Positions 1 through 8,988 are shown, counted from the stretch's first letter. The stretch: 64,000 nt of DNA from UBA1447 sp002329225 (GCA_050946835.1 JBMNVN010000001.1:496001-560000), one strand, 5' to 3'. Numbers and translations: made by a program. The notes: generated by a model from the sequence alone, not told the origin.

Positions 1-102
1 CTGTACTTTAAAGGCGGATTTAAAATGAAAAAGGGCGAAAGCATCACTTACAAATTTACCCTTTGCTTTTGGGAAAACAGCTTTAACCCTGAAGAATTAT
101 AA
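1..102 (+). CDS. C-terminal end of an unidentified protein (partial)
   Basis: The first 33 codons of the window form an open frame ending in TAA, and the gene starts outside the window. The visible residues include GGFKMKKGE and TLCFWEN, a short beta-strand-like pattern resembling the edge of a beta-sandwich domain, but it is too short to assign a family. A strong inverted repeat follows the stop codon by about 14 bp and would end transcription. It is the only plus-strand gene before about 26 kb, so it probably belongs to a unit lying to the left. Confidence 0.6.
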   Translation: MYFKGGFKMKKGESITYKFTLCFWENSFNPEEL

Positions 103-116
103 AAAACAACAAAGAT

Positions 117-156
117 AACAATGCCTTTTGGGATTTCAAACCCAAAAGGCATTGTT
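117..156. terminator. Bidirectional intrinsic terminator
   Basis: A perfect 16-bp stem (AACAATGCCTTTTGGG and its complement) surrounds an 8-nt loop. An A-rich stretch lies on its left side, which gives a U-rich tail when read on the minus strand. It sits between the partial plus-strand gene and the convergent toxin gene, so it probably serves both. Confidence 0.8.
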
Positions 157-168
157 TGGTCATTGAAA

Positions 169-507
169 CTAATTGTTATCAGTTGACGGTTCCGGCAAAT
201 CTCCAAACAAAATTTTTACAAAATCCCGACCGCCATACAACACTCTGTCAACAAAAACCGTGCCGTCCGCATAGCGGTAAAAGGATATATAATTACCGCT
301 TACTACAAATCTGTAATCGTTCGGAAAATCGATAATGCTTTCAAGCGGGGCACCGGACAAGGGAAAGTCAATAAGTCTTTTTATACTTTTTATGATTTTG
401 TTTAATGTATTGGCGGCAGCCTTGGGACTATCCAAATCCTTTGTTATATACTCACGAATAGCTATCAAATCATCATTGGCGGCGGGAGATATCAGTAATT
501 CAGCCAT
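169..507 (-). CDS. ParE/RelE-family toxin
   Basis: This 112-aa protein has the length and pattern of the RelE/ParE toxin superfamily: an N-terminal beta strand ending in SPAANDDL, a long helix pair, a central YRFVVSGNYISFYR strand block and a C-terminal VDRVLYGGRD segment typical of the plasmid-stabilisation type. Members poison either DNA gyrase (ParE) or translating mRNA (RelE), and the sequence alone does not settle which. The gene overlaps the 3' end of the upstream antitoxin by 8 bp, the usual translational coupling of such pairs. A terminator lies directly downstream. Confidence 0.85.
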   Translation of the reverse strand: MAELLISPAANDDLIAIREYITKDLDSPKAAANTLNKIIKSIKRLIDFPLSGAPLESIIDFPNDYRFVVSGNYISFYRYADGTVFVDRVLYGGRDFVKILFGDLPEPSTDNN

Positions 508-754
508 TTTGAGTACCTAAATTCCTTTCAACTTCCTCCAAGCTGAGCCAGCCCTTTTCTTTGCCCGATATTTCACCTTGGGCAAGTTCGCTCAACAAGC
601 GAATCTTCGCCTGTGTTTTTCTGTATTCATCTATGTCCATAATAGCATAACGGCCGCGGCCGTTTTTTGTTAAAAAAACAGGCTGACCCACGGCAACATC
701 TCTTAAAACTTCGTTGTAATTCCTCAAATCCGACACCGGTTTAATGTTCGGCAT
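500..754 (-). CDS. Phd/YefM-family antitoxin
   Basis: This 84-aa protein begins with the Phd/YefM pattern: PVSDLRNYNEVLRDVAVGQPVFLTKNGRGRYAIM covers the DNA-binding N-terminal half, split here as SDLRN, EVL and TKNG. Members neutralise the cognate toxin and repress their own operon. The start codon is preceded by AAGGAGG seven bases upstream. A TTGAAT-17-TACAAT promoter lies 38-66 bp further upstream. The C-terminal third is charged and probably wraps the toxin. It overlaps the toxin gene by 8 bp. Confidence 0.88.
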   Translation of the reverse strand: MPNIKPVSDLRNYNEVLRDVAVGQPVFLTKNGRGRYAIMDIDEYRKTQAKIRLLSELAQGEISGKEKGWLSLEEVERNLGTQNG

Positions 755-791
755 AACAATACCTCCTTAAAAAATAATCTTTGCTGTTATT

Positions 792-820
792 ATTGTACTC
801 AAATTATTCGTAAAATTCAA
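792..820 (-). promoter_or_regulatory. Promoter of the toxin-antitoxin operon
   Basis: Read on the minus strand this is TTGAAT, a 17-bp spacer and TACAAT, followed by a short leader with AAGGAGG before the antitoxin start. Confidence 0.65.
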
Positions 821-858
821 CAGCATTTTTGCGTTTTCGGCATGAATTGCAGTAGAGG

Positions 859-879
859 GGGGCGATGTCATATCGCCCC
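859..879. repeat. Short GC-rich hairpin
   Basis: GGGGCGAT and its perfect complement surround a 5-nt loop. No T-run follows on either strand, so it is not a standard terminator. It lies in the gap between the toxin-antitoxin promoter and the next gene and may be a REP-like element. Confidence 0.4.
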
Positions 880-917
880 GCTTAATAAGCATATCGGCCA
901 ATATAGCAATACCAAAC

Positions 918-953
918 AACAAGGGACTGTATTTTCCGATACAGCCCCTTGTT
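918..953 (-). terminator. Terminator-like hairpin
   Basis: A stem of ACAAGGG-x-CTGTAT type with one mismatch and a 6-nt loop lies just beyond the stop codon of the glutaminase-like gene. The U-tail is weak. Confidence 0.55.
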
Positions 954-968
954 TCAGGTTGTTATAAT

Positions 969-2894
969 TCAGCCTTTTGTTATTTCGCTCCACTTGTCAC
1001 GCATTACGGGCATCCAAAGGCCGCCCTGAACGGTTCTGTGGCAGAAGAAGTAGCGTATGGCGCTCTTTGTGTCAAACCAGTCGGTGAATGGCGCTCTCGG
1101 CTTTGTCTTGGCCAGCATTGCCACCAGGTCGGAGGCAAAGTCTCCCACCGCTTTTTTGCTTTTATCGAGGGTTGCCGCCCAAATCATCCAGTCGGACTTT
1201 GTAAAGGCTCTTCTGCTGTCCAGCGGTACGCCGTATTTGTTGCGCTTTTTATAATACCAGGCTACCTCTTGCGCAGCCAGCTCATCGTCAAAAAGGCCCA
1301 GGTCAAAAATAAAGTTCCAGACCATATTGTACTTTAAGCTCCAGCCGTTCTTTCTGTTAAATACCAGACGCAGTCTGTCATCGGAGGAACCCCGCTTTAC
1401 AATATCTTCGGCGTTTGCCTTTGCCGCTTTAAAGTAAGTTTCGGCTGCCGGGTCTTTAAGCAGGGTCAGTATCTTGCCGTAGCAGGCAATACCCGTGCAG
1501 GACTTAATTGCAAGGTTGACATTTTGCGCCAAGGCACCGGCAAAGTCATCGGTGCAAAGCTGCAAGTCCAGATCGTTGCCGGTTTTTACCAAGTAGTCCG
1601 CCCATTTACCCAGAAGATCCAGATTCTTTTTCAAGAACTCCGTATCCTTCGCGGCGAGGGCGTAGGCCCAGGACATAATGAGCATGTTGCCGCACTCTTC
1701 AACGGGCATCTGACGGTTAAAGTCAAATACATCCTCATCTTTGAGGTAAACTTTCATGCGCTCCTCTTTATCCTTAATAGTGAGGGCGTAAACCTGGCCG
1801 TTTGCCACCGGGTACTGGCCCATATCGTGGGGGGCAAAATCCCCTTTCCACACCGGGAGACGGGCAAATTCAAAAATGCCGTTTAACAGGCCTTTCGCCA
1901 AGTCGGGGTTATAGAGGAGGAACAGGGGCACGCTGGGATAAGATACGTCAACGGTATTTATACAGCCGTTGGAGTGGCACTCCTTTGACATATAAAGCAG
2001 TTCCCCGGCGCCGTTCCTGACAAGCTTATGGGCAGCAAGCACCTGACGGTAAGCGGCGGTCAGAACGGACTGATAATCGGCGCCGTAAGGTGCGGCATCT
2101 TCAAGTATGCGCTCATTCCATTCATCGGCCTTTTTACGCAGCGCCTGCCGATTTTTTGAACAATAAACAATAGCCTCGGTTATATCGCTGAACTTTTCAG
2201 TCCAGATTCCCTTCAGCTTTTCACCCAGGTATTCAATGCTCAAACCGTCATCATAGGCTACGATGTGGGTTCCGGTGAAAACGCCGTCGGTTTCGCCCTT
2301 CAGTACGGAATTAAGGCTGTATTCTTCGGCGGACACATAGCTTGCTTCCCCGCCGGCAAGGTAAAATACGCCCCAGTCTATGCCCACGCCGTCGCCGGTA
2401 TAGGCCAAGGGGTTCTGTTCTTTCTGACCCATGAAGGCGATGCTCAGACCGTCTTCCGTTTTTTTGCCGCCGGTTAAGGGTTTCGCTTTACCGTCATAGC
2501 AAAAGTCCTCATGCAGGTTAAGGCTGATTTCAATTTTGTGGATGCCGGCGGTAAGGGGTTCCACTTTGTAGTCGATAAAGCTGCAGGGGGTTGACATAAT
2601 GTGAATGTCGTCAAGGAATAAGGGCGTCCAAAAATCCACTGTCAGGCAGATAAGTTCATTTTCAAAGGTATAAGTTGTTACAAGCGGCGTAACCTTTAAG
2701 CCCGTTTGCGCAATAAGGCGGCTTCTTCCCTTGCCCATAAAGCGGAAGCTCTTGCCGTCCACCTTAACGGAAGCGCTGAGCGTTTTTTGATCCCCGCACC
2801 ACAGTTTTGTATCATCGGCGGTGAGGATTTCATCCATACTCCAAATACTCATAAAAGGGTCGATGGTAATAAGCGGATATGCCGGCAGTTTCAT
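969..2894 (-). CDS. Glutaminase-A-like protein (DUF4965/DUF1793 family)
   Basis: This 641-aa protein matches the layout of the GtaA-like family. An N-terminal beta-sandwich part opens with PLITIDPFMSIWS and contains DDTKLWCGDQ. A C-terminal (alpha/alpha) barrel follows with CTDDFAGAL and ends in FFCHRTVQGGLWMPV, the typical closing motif. The family was named from a fungal glutaminase; bacterial members are often suspected to act on glycans. No signal peptide is visible, so it is probably cytoplasmic. It has a good AGGAGGT ribosome binding site. Its neighbours do not reveal its substrate, though a GPH sugar symporter lies about 5 kb away. The activity is inferred from family only. Confidence 0.75.
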   Translation of the reverse strand: MKLPAYPLITIDPFMSIWSMDEILTADDTKLWCGDQKTLSASVKVDGKSFRFMGKGRSRLIAQTGLKVTPLVTTYTFENELICLTVDFWTPLFLDDIHIMSTPCSFIDYKVEPLTAGIHKIEISLNLHEDFCYDGKAKPLTGGKKTEDGLSIAFMGQKEQNPLAYTGDGVGIDWGVFYLAGGEASYVSAEEYSLNSVLKGETDGVFTGTHIVAYDDGLSIEYLGEKLKGIWTEKFSDITEAIVYCSKNRQALRKKADEWNERILEDAAPYGADYQSVLTAAYRQVLAAHKLVRNGAGELLYMSKECHSNGCINTVDVSYPSVPLFLLYNPDLAKGLLNGIFEFARLPVWKGDFAPHDMGQYPVANGQVYALTIKDKEERMKVYLKDEDVFDFNRQMPVEECGNMLIMSWAYALAAKDTEFLKKNLDLLGKWADYLVKTGNDLDLQLCTDDFAGALAQNVNLAIKSCTGIACYGKILTLLKDPAAETYFKAAKANAEDIVKRGSSDDRLRLVFNRKNGWSLKYNMVWNFIFDLGLFDDELAAQEVAWYYKKRNKYGVPLDSRRAFTKSDWMIWAATLDKSKKAVGDFASDLVAMLAKTKPRAPFTDWFDTKSAIRYFFCHRTVQGGLWMPVMRDKWSEITKG

Positions 2895-3074
2895 TTGTTT
2901 ACCTCCTATATAAATACGTTAAAATATTACAGACCTTTCGGTCGGACAAAGAAAAAAATATGATTAACCGCTGTTCCGTTTTCTTCCCCTTTGTCCTTGA
3001 GATTATAGCATAATCGGCTGTTTTTGTATATTGCCGAAAGCGGCTGAGATTTTTAAAATAACGGGACGGAACAG

Positions 3075-3944
3075 CTATTTTGCGCCTGACATAATATCGG
3101 TTTCCACCGTCAGTTTTCCGTCATCTTCCACGGTTACCAATACCCCGTTTTCATCCTGAGTGGCATAGATTCTTGAACCGGAAACAGTTCGGAGTTTGAA
3201 TCGGACATCGGGGTAAATTCTTTTGCCGCTGTTTGTAACAACGCAAATTTCCGGCCTTAAAGTTCTGGCCCAAAATAAGGATGTTGAACCGAAATAGCCG
3301 TGGTGACCGGGTTTAAGCAGGTTCACTTTGCCGATTTTTTCAGCAATTCTTCTTTCGTCTCCGTCTTTGTAGTTAAGGTCACCCGCTAAAACCAGCCGGG
3401 TCGGACCTTTTTCCAACAGCATGACAACGGAGTTTATGTTTTCACCGAAAGGGAACCGTCTTTTTCTGTTTATGCCGTTGAAAAAAGTGATATCAAAGTT
3501 GCCGAACCTTATTTTTTCTTCATCGAACTCGGATATGACGGGAACATTTTTTTCTTCAAGCGCACCCGACATTTGCTCGTAAACTTCCCGATTATCCCAA
3601 CGCAGACGCTCAAAAATAAAAATATTCGACTCGTCATAAACTTTAAGATAAGCCCTTAACACATCCACTTCGGGGTGGGCTATAACCGTATCAAAACCGC
3701 CGATATGGTCGGAGTGGGCATGGGTGCCCACCACAAAATCCAAGGTGACCCGTCCGTTTTCGCCCCTGCAATTTTCCAACAGGTAAGCGAGCACCTCCTC
3801 CTCATAGCCTTTGTAATTGAGGTGAGGTTTTTCCGGCGGGAAGTCCGAATCTTCGGCGGCATCCACCATGGCAAAGCGGCCGTCACTTTCAATAATAATG
3901 CAGTCGGAGGGTCCCGTATTTAAAAAGTGAAGTCTGTCCGCCAT
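3075..3944 (-). CDS. ComEC-like metallo-beta-lactamase-fold hydrolase
   Basis: The 289-aa protein shows the metal-binding HAHSDH motif near residue 76, preceded by a VDAAEDSDF strand. A second metal-ligand region LAGDLNYKDG lies near residue 190, followed by KPGHHGYFGS. This arrangement is that of the soluble MBL domain found at the C-terminus of ComEC and in stand-alone hydrolases; the substrate is unknown. The gene starts one base after the stop codon of the upstream GtrA gene, and its ribosome binding site (GAAGG) lies inside that gene's end, so the two are translationally coupled. Confidence 0.82.
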   Translation of the reverse strand: MADRLHFLNTGPSDCIIIESDGRFAMVDAAEDSDFPPEKPHLNYKGYEEEVLAYLLENCRGENGRVTLDFVVGTHAHSDHIGGFDTVIAHPEVDVLRAYLKVYDESNIFIFERLRWDNREVYEQMSGALEEKNVPVISEFDEEKIRFGNFDITFFNGINRKRRFPFGENINSVVMLLEKGPTRLVLAGDLNYKDGDERRIAEKIGKVNLLKPGHHGYFGSTSLFWARTLRPEICVVTNSGKRIYPDVRFKLRTVSGSRIYATQDENGVLVTVEDDGKLTVETDIMSGAK

Positions 3945-3945
3945 A

Positions 3946-4470
3946 TTAACCTTCTTTTTTTGCTTCTTCTACAGGCTTTTTCTTTCTGAAAACTACAAAA
4001 CGGCTCAAAGGGTAGGTCCAGAGGGTCGGCAGCAGCATAACAAGAATTTTCAGCCCGATATCCACCCAGAAGTTGTCCCAACCTTTGTTGGTAACAACGG
4101 TACCCAAATACGAGCCGAACCAGGTGTTGAACATGATTGTAAACAGCACCATTGCGGCGTACATAATACCCGAAGTCAGAACATTGACATTGGAGTGGAA
4201 AGTCAGTTTGCGGTTCATTATAAAAGCCGCAATATAGCCTATTGTAGTTGATATAAAGTACGAATAAAGATAACTCTTATACTCAATTCCGAGCAGGCTT
4301 AAAAAGGCGCTGTCCCTCACAGGCTCCGTTTTAAAGGAGCTGAATACCCCGTACAAAAGCAGAGCATAAAGGGCAACTTCCAGCACGGATGTACTTATAC
4401 CGGTAAAGCTGAACTTAATAAACTTCCAAATTTCGCCGTGGTCTTTAAAAAAGTTCTTTATTTTTGACAT
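3946..4470 (-). CDS. GtrA-family membrane protein
   Basis: This 174-aa protein has four hydrophobic helices and the GtrA-type core: an N-terminal KFIKFSFTGISTSVLE segment and a conserved IMNRKLTFHSN loop after helix 2. GtrA proteins are thought to move lipid-linked sugars across the membrane or assist in cell-surface polysaccharide assembly. The C-terminus is lysine-rich and cytoplasmic. It is followed one base later by the MBL-fold gene. No glycosyltransferase partner is present nearby, which is unusual for the family. Confidence 0.85.
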   Translation of the reverse strand: MSKIKNFFKDHGEIWKFIKFSFTGISTSVLEVALYALLLYGVFSSFKTEPVRDSAFLSLLGIEYKSYLYSYFISTTIGYIAAFIMNRKLTFHSNVNVLTSGIMYAAMVLFTIMFNTWFGSYLGTVVTNKGWDNFWVDIGLKILVMLLPTLWTYPLSRFVVFRKKKPVEEAKKEG

Positions 4471-4522
4471 GGCACACCTTTATCTGTTTAATTTTTGCTT
4501 TTTAACGCAAACGGAAGACCGG

Positions 4523-4861
4523 CTAAATGCTTATTACTTCGTAGCCGTCAAGGACATATTTTTTCACCCCGGCGTGACCGTTCATATCGTTAATCATTGC
4601 CAGACCCGAGCCGAGAGCGGCCTCATATACGCCCATAACCTTTGAGCAGGCAAGGCAGATTCCGGCAATAAGGCCCGCTTCTTTCGCCTTCAAGTAGAGA
4701 GGATTTTTCTCTTCCTCAAAAACCGGCACAAGTTTTACCGAGGCGCCCTCAAAAATCACTTTTACTTCTTCCCCGTCAGCCGACAAATCCAATGCGTTGA
4801 GCAGGATATGCCGGAAGCACATTTTCTCCCCCGTCATACCGTAAAAAAGTATTTTTTTCAT
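4523..4861 (-). CDS. DsrE/DsrF-like small protein
   Basis: The 112-aa protein has the alternating beta/alpha pattern of the DsrE family: an opening KKILFYGMTG strand, a central VKVIFEGASVKLV strand and the AGICLACSKVMG segment, which carries two cysteines as CLAC. DsrE-type proteins take part in sulfur-relay or redox chemistry, and many single-domain members have no known role. A TAGGAGGTAAGG ribosome binding site precedes the start. It stands alone between GtrA and the VWA gene. The specific function is unknown. Confidence 0.65.
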   Translation of the reverse strand: MKKILFYGMTGEKMCFRHILLNALDLSADGEEVKVIFEGASVKLVPVFEEEKNPLYLKAKEAGLIAGICLACSKVMGVYEAALGSGLAMINDMNGHAGVKKYVLDGYEVISI

Positions 4862-4939
4862 TTTTCCTTACCTCCTAAAAAATCTTAATCCAATTATAAC
4901 AATTTGCCGCCATAATGTAAAATCAGGAATTAAAATAAT

Positions 4940-4966
4940 GCGCAGGCTCCGGGGAAGAGCCTGCGC
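4940..4966 (-). terminator. Intrinsic terminator of the VWA gene
   Basis: A 10-bp perfect GC-rich stem (GCGCAGGCTC) with a 7-nt loop is followed on the minus strand by ATTATTTT. It lies 20-50 bp after the VWA stop codon. Confidence 0.75.
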
Positions 4967-4988
4967 CGCCTTGTATAATCGTTTGGAG

Positions 4989-5639
4989 TTACTTTTTCCC
5001 TCTCTGCTTTGCGTCTTTACGGATTTCATCCAAGTAGCTGTCATCAACCCTTCCCGTTTTGCGGAAGGACATTGCCGCGCCCGACATCGCTTTGAAGTTC
5101 AGCCGAGTTCCCTCACCGTCGGCAAGATAATCCACCGCCCTGTCCGGTGCGATTCCGAATCGTCCCGCCGTCTCAACAGCGTCAATGTTGGCACCGAGGA
5201 AGATAAATTCCCAACCGTACTTTTTCTTTTGACGCTCAATCATCTGTCTTACGGTTTCGGCGGAGTATTCCCGGCTGGAGTTTTCCTGCCCGTCGGTGAT
5301 GATAACAAACATTACCTTTTCGGCACGGTAGTCCTCGGCGGTGTGCTTTTGTGCGTTGCCGATTTTGTTGATTGTTGTGCCGATTGCGTCAAGCAGGGCG
5401 GTAGAACCGCGGACGTTATACTCCTTTTCCGTAATGGGGCTTACAGCCCTGATGTCGATGCGGTCGTGGAGCAGTTCATACTCGTTGTCAAAAAGCACTG
5501 TTGTGATGCGGCATTCCCCCTCCACCGCCTGTTGTTTTTCGAGCATGGAGTTGTATCCGCCTATGGTATCCGTTTCCAACCCCGCCATTGAACCGCTTCT
5601 GTCCAGAATAAATACCAGTTCCGCTAATCCCTTTTTCAT
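4989..5639 (-). CDS. Von Willebrand factor A domain protein
   Basis: The 216-aa protein is a single VWA domain. It opens with ELVFILDRSGSM, the DxSxS metal-ion-dependent adhesion site, and has the supporting T (RGSTALLDAIG) and D (IITDGQENSS) ligands. It lacks a signal peptide or membrane segment, so it acts in the cytoplasm, probably as a protein-binding module. The neighbouring macro-domain gene lies on the same strand 129 bp upstream. VWA and macro-domain genes are often adjacent in Firmicutes. The C-terminal tail is basic. Confidence 0.85.
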   Translation of the reverse strand: MKKGLAELVFILDRSGSMAGLETDTIGGYNSMLEKQQAVEGECRITTVLFDNEYELLHDRIDIRAVSPITEKEYNVRGSTALLDAIGTTINKIGNAQKHTAEDYRAEKVMFVIITDGQENSSREYSAETVRQMIERQKKKYGWEFIFLGANIDAVETAGRFGIAPDRAVDYLADGEGTRLNFKAMSGAAMSFRKTGRVDDSYLDEIRKDAKQRGKK

Positions 5640-5768
5640 TTGTGTTGCCTCCTTAAAGTTTTATTGCGGCTTAATGATAACAACTTTTACGGGGGTAAAG
5701 GTCGCTTTGAAAGCGACAAATTATTCCGGGCATATATTTATTTGCGGTTTATCAATCCGCCGGCAAAC

Positions 5769-6800
5769 TCAACTCCCCAACAAGGGTTGGTCGTACTTAA
5801 AGAGCACCTCGTTTATCAGCAGCACATCGTATTTACCGTTTTTAATAAAGTATTCCACAATAACATCAAATTTGACTGCACGGGAAAGGGCATAACCCGC
5901 CCGCGCCAAAAATGCGGCGGTTTCATCGGGAGTTAATTCAAGCGCCACGGCCAAAGCAACCGCCGTGCGTTTAGCGGGCATATAGCCTTTATTGGTTCTG
6001 ATTTTGGAAAACAATTTGCGGTCAAGGTTCGCCCGTTTGTAAACTTCAACATCCGTCATTCCTTTGGCGTCAATCAGCCGCAGCAGCATTTGCGAAAACG
6101 GCTCGTCAAGATTGCCGACCAAATCATCAAGAGATGCTGCCGGCGCATAGCGCATCGGGGCGGCCGCTTTCCCGCTCCTTTCAGCATAATCCTCAACATG
6201 GAATGCTGATTTTCTGAAACTCCTGCGCTCCGCATCGAGCAGGGGGCACCGCCTTGTTTCCCGCTCCTCCACATAATGTTCATCAATGTAGCTTTCAACC
6301 TCTCCGAGCAGTTCGCTGCTGAGGACAAAGGCGGCCTTATCAAACACCGCAAGGGTCACGTCAAGGTCGTTGTCTTTCAGAAAGTCCTGAATGGCCGAGG
6401 TCGCCACTCGAAGGGCCTCGTCTTTAGGATAACCGAAGATACCGCTTGAAATCAGCGGAAAGGCTATGCTTTCGCAGTTATTTTCCACCGCCCTTTTCAG
6501 GGCGTTGGTATAGGCGGCGCGCAGCAGTTGCTCGCTTTTTTCTTTCTCGTCATCCCGATAGACCGGCCCCGCCGCATGAATAACATACTTTGCCGGCAGC
6601 TTAAAACCCGGCGTAATAACCGCCTCCCCCGTTTTTACGGGGGCAAGTTTATCGCAGGCGGCCCGGAGTTTTTCCGGCCCCGCCGCATTGAATACGGCTC
6701 CGCAGACCCCGCCGCCCATTTTAAGTTCGGTGTTGGCTGCGTTGACGATGGCGTCAACTGCCATTTTTGTAATATCCTGCCGCATAATGTTAAAGGGCAT
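5769..6800 (-). CDS. Macro domain protein with C-terminal helix-turn-helix-like region
   Basis: Residues 1 to about 165 form a macro domain, the ADP-ribose-binding fold. It has DAIVNAANTELKMGGGVCGA, split as VNAAN and GGGVCGA, and the SSGIFGYP loop that holds the distal phosphate. A charged linker follows. The last 100 residues (DVEVYKRANLDRKLFSKIR, with KRAN and LFSKI) resemble an XRE-type helix-turn-helix. Macro domains remove or bind ADP-ribose or O-acetyl-ADP-ribose, and the fused domain suggests a link to DNA or a partner. It is followed by the VWA gene. No ADP-ribosyltransferase is visible next to it. Confidence 0.85.
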   Translation of the reverse strand: MPFNIMRQDITKMAVDAIVNAANTELKMGGGVCGAVFNAAGPEKLRAACDKLAPVKTGEAVITPGFKLPAKYVIHAAGPVYRDDEKEKSEQLLRAAYTNALKRAVENNCESIAFPLISSGIFGYPKDEALRVATSAIQDFLKDNDLDVTLAVFDKAAFVLSSELLGEVESYIDEHYVEERETRRCPLLDAERRSFRKSAFHVEDYAERSGKAAAPMRYAPAASLDDLVGNLDEPFSQMLLRLIDAKGMTDVEVYKRANLDRKLFSKIRTNKGYMPAKRTAVALAVALELTPDETAAFLARAGYALSRAVKFDVIVEYFIKNGKYDVLLINEVLFKYDQPLLGS

Positions 6801-6838
6801 TGTTTACCTCCCCTTGAGCCGTTTTTTTGCGTTACGGA

Positions 6839-7519
6839 TTACCAGATAAAGGGTATCATTCTGTATTTAACACGCTTTTTGTATTCGGAATAACCTTCCA
6901 GATTTTTTTCCAGCACTTCTTCTTCGTTTTTAATTCTTTTGGCAATGATGAACGGGTAAAGTAAAAAAACGATAAATGAAAACAGAGAACCGAGTACCAG
7001 GGGCATGGATAAAAATAAAAAGATTGTTGCCGTGTACATCGGATGCCTGACAATTCCGTACAGACCGGTGGATATGACCTTCTGATTTTCCTGAACCTCT
7101 ATCGTCCGGGAAAGATATGTGTTCTCACGCAATACTTCCCCGAAAAGCAGGTAGGCAAGTAAAAACACGACGGTTGCCGCAATCACAACGCCTTTGGGCA
7201 ACACCAACCATTTGAAGCGAAAATCCAAACCCGCAACAACAAAGCCGCCGACAAACATAAGGGAGGAAAGCAGGATGGCGCTTTTCTGCTCCGCCTCTTC
7301 CTCTTTTGCGTTAAGGCGCTTGCGTAAAAGTTCCGGATTTTTAAACATCAAAACCGTGCCTGCTATAAACATCGGGATAAACAGCGCCCCGAAGAAAAGC
7401 CACGCATTCCAATAGTACAACGTGCCAGCCGGGATAAACAGCAGTACCGACAGCAGTATAATCCCCGACAGGAACTTAACGATTGCCTGAATAAACAGCT
7501 TTAAATCCAACCGATTCAC
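6839..7519 (-). CDS. Isoprenylcysteine carboxyl methyltransferase-like membrane protein
   Basis: The 226-aa protein has about five membrane segments and the ICMT/phospholipid-methyltransferase signature near its C-terminus: STGLYGIVRHPMYT, then IKNEEEVLEKNL and GYSEYKKRV. The RHP and EE motifs bind S-adenosylmethionine in this family. The bacterial acceptor is unknown and could be a lipid or a small isoprenoid. It lies in a run of minus-strand genes between the macro-domain gene and the GPH symporter, with no obvious operon partner. Confidence 0.8.
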   Translation of the reverse strand: MNRLDLKLFIQAIVKFLSGIILLSVLLFIPAGTLYYWNAWLFFGALFIPMFIAGTVLMFKNPELLRKRLNAKEEEAEQKSAILLSSLMFVGGFVVAGLDFRFKWLVLPKGVVIAATVVFLLAYLLFGEVLRENTYLSRTIEVQENQKVISTGLYGIVRHPMYTATIFLFLSMPLVLGSLFSFIVFLLYPFIIAKRIKNEEEVLEKNLEGYSEYKKRVKYRMIPFIW

Positions 7520-7566
7520 CTCTGAAATACGATTGAACGCTTACTAACCGCATAATTAATTTCGCC

Positions 7567-8988
7567 TTATTCGGCGGCGGCGCCTCGCCTTTCTTCAAGT
7601 TCGGCATTCATTACGGCCAGGCTCTTTTTGTCGAGGTTGTAAATTAAGCCTATGCCGACAAACTGAAGCAGAGCGCTGGCGGCAAACAAAGCGGCCACAA
7701 GGTAGCGCATTCTGAGAGCCACATCAGCTGTCTGATTGCCTTCATTCGCTTCAACATAGCCCAAGGCGACCATGATGACCAAAGAAAGTGCGGGGCCTAC
7801 ACCTTGCGCCAGCTTACGGAAGAAGGAGTGGAGGGAGTAGGTGACTCCCTCTTCACGGGCGCCGTGTTTCCACTCGTTATAGTCAATGGCATCACCCATA
7901 AGCGCCCATGAGACGGTGGAGTAGATACCCAGCCCCAGACTGATGAAGAGTTGGCATATTGTGTAGATAATCAGGCCCTTCATATCGGGGGTGACGGGCA
8001 GAACCAGCATGGCGGCACAGGCCGCAAGACTGACAAAGGAGCCTGCGACGGAAATTTCTTTCTTGCCGAAATTTGCAACCAACTTGCGAATCAAAGGCGT
8101 AAAGATTAAAACCGGTATAACTGCAAGCAGTTGAATAACTCCGTAATATTTGGGCTTGCTGAAGTAGGACTGGAACAGAACCTGAACGGCGGTAGTCGCT
8201 CCGTACAGCCCTAAGAACATACCCATGGCGGCCACGGTAGCTCCCACTGCGGGACGGTTTTTAATAAAGTTGCCCATGGCCTTTAAAACATTGAACTTAG
8301 GCTGCGCTTCATGGCAAAGAACAGACTCTTCCACACGGATTACGGTATTTCGAATCATAAACTGGAAGCCGATGAAGCCCAGAATGCCCATAATCAACGC
8401 TATAAAAAATACACGCTCGCCGATGATGTTTTTATTATCGTCATACATCAGAAAGGGCAGAACAACCACGGGTATAAAATTACCCGCCAGAGCGCCTATT
8501 GAACGCCAGGCGGAAAGGGAGGCACGGTCGGCCGGGTCGGAGGAAATGAGGGACAGGAGTGAACCGTAGGGAACGTTTGCGATGGTGTAGAAAGCATCCC
8601 AGATAACGTAACCGCAAACATATATAAGTATCTTCGCCACATTGGGCGCATTCCTCCAGGGGATAAAACACAGGGCACCGGCAAAAATCAGACCGACGGA
8701 ACCGAACCAGATGTAAGAAAGGAACTTATTGCGCTTATAATTGCGTTTGTCGGCATCAATAATGGAACCGATAAGCGGGTCGTTTATGGCGTCCCAAACC
8801 TGAACCACAAGCAATAACCCCGCATAGAGGATGGAATCCATCCGCATAAACTGGGTCCAGAAAATTGCCATAGTGCCCTTAAGGGCAAAACTCATGTTGC
8901 AGCCGAAGTCCCCGGCTGCGTAGGCAAGGCTGTCACGTATGCCGAATTTGCGATGACCGGTTGAATCGGTTTGAACCGTGTTCTTCAT
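7567..8988 (-). CDS. GPH-family sugar:cation symporter
   Basis: The 473-aa protein has about 12 membrane helices and the MelB-like glycoside-pentoside-hexuronide pattern. The cation-site helix region DAINDPLIGSIID follows the second helix, and KRNKFLSYIWFGS follows the loop. GPH carriers import oligosaccharides or glucuronides with sodium or protons. The start has a good ribosome binding site (AAAGGGGGA, 7-bp spacing). The large GH-like gene (12.9-15.0 kb) and the glutaminase-like gene are on the same strand but not adjacent, so the sugar cannot be inferred. Confidence 0.85.
   Translation of the reverse strand: MKNTVQTDSTGHRKFGIRDSLAYAAGDFGCNMSFALKGTMAIFWTQFMRMDSILYAGLLLVVQVWDAINDPLIGSIIDADKRNYKRNKFLSYIWFGSVGLIFAGALCFIPWRNAPNVAKILIYVCGYVIWDAFYTIANVPYGSLLSLISSDPADRASLSAWRSIGALAGNFIPVVVLPFLMYDDNKNIIGERVFFIALIMGILGFIGFQFMIRNTVIRVEESVLCHEAQPKFNVLKAMGNFIKNRPAVGATVAAMGMFLGLYGATTAVQVLFQSYFSKPKYYGVIQLLAVIPVLIFTPLIRKLVANFGKKEISVAGSFVSLAACAAMLVLPVTPDMKGLIIYTICQLFISLGLGIYSTVSWALMGDAIDYNEWKHGAREEGVTYSLHSFFRKLAQGVGPALSLVIMVALGYVEANEGNQTADVALRMRYLVAALFAASALLQFVGIGLIYNLDKKSLAVMNAELEERRGAAAE

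Noticed and set aside
4938..5591. Plus-strand frame of 217 codons opposite the VWA gene
   Set aside because: It overlaps the VWA gene and its terminator and shows no ribosome binding site or family pattern.
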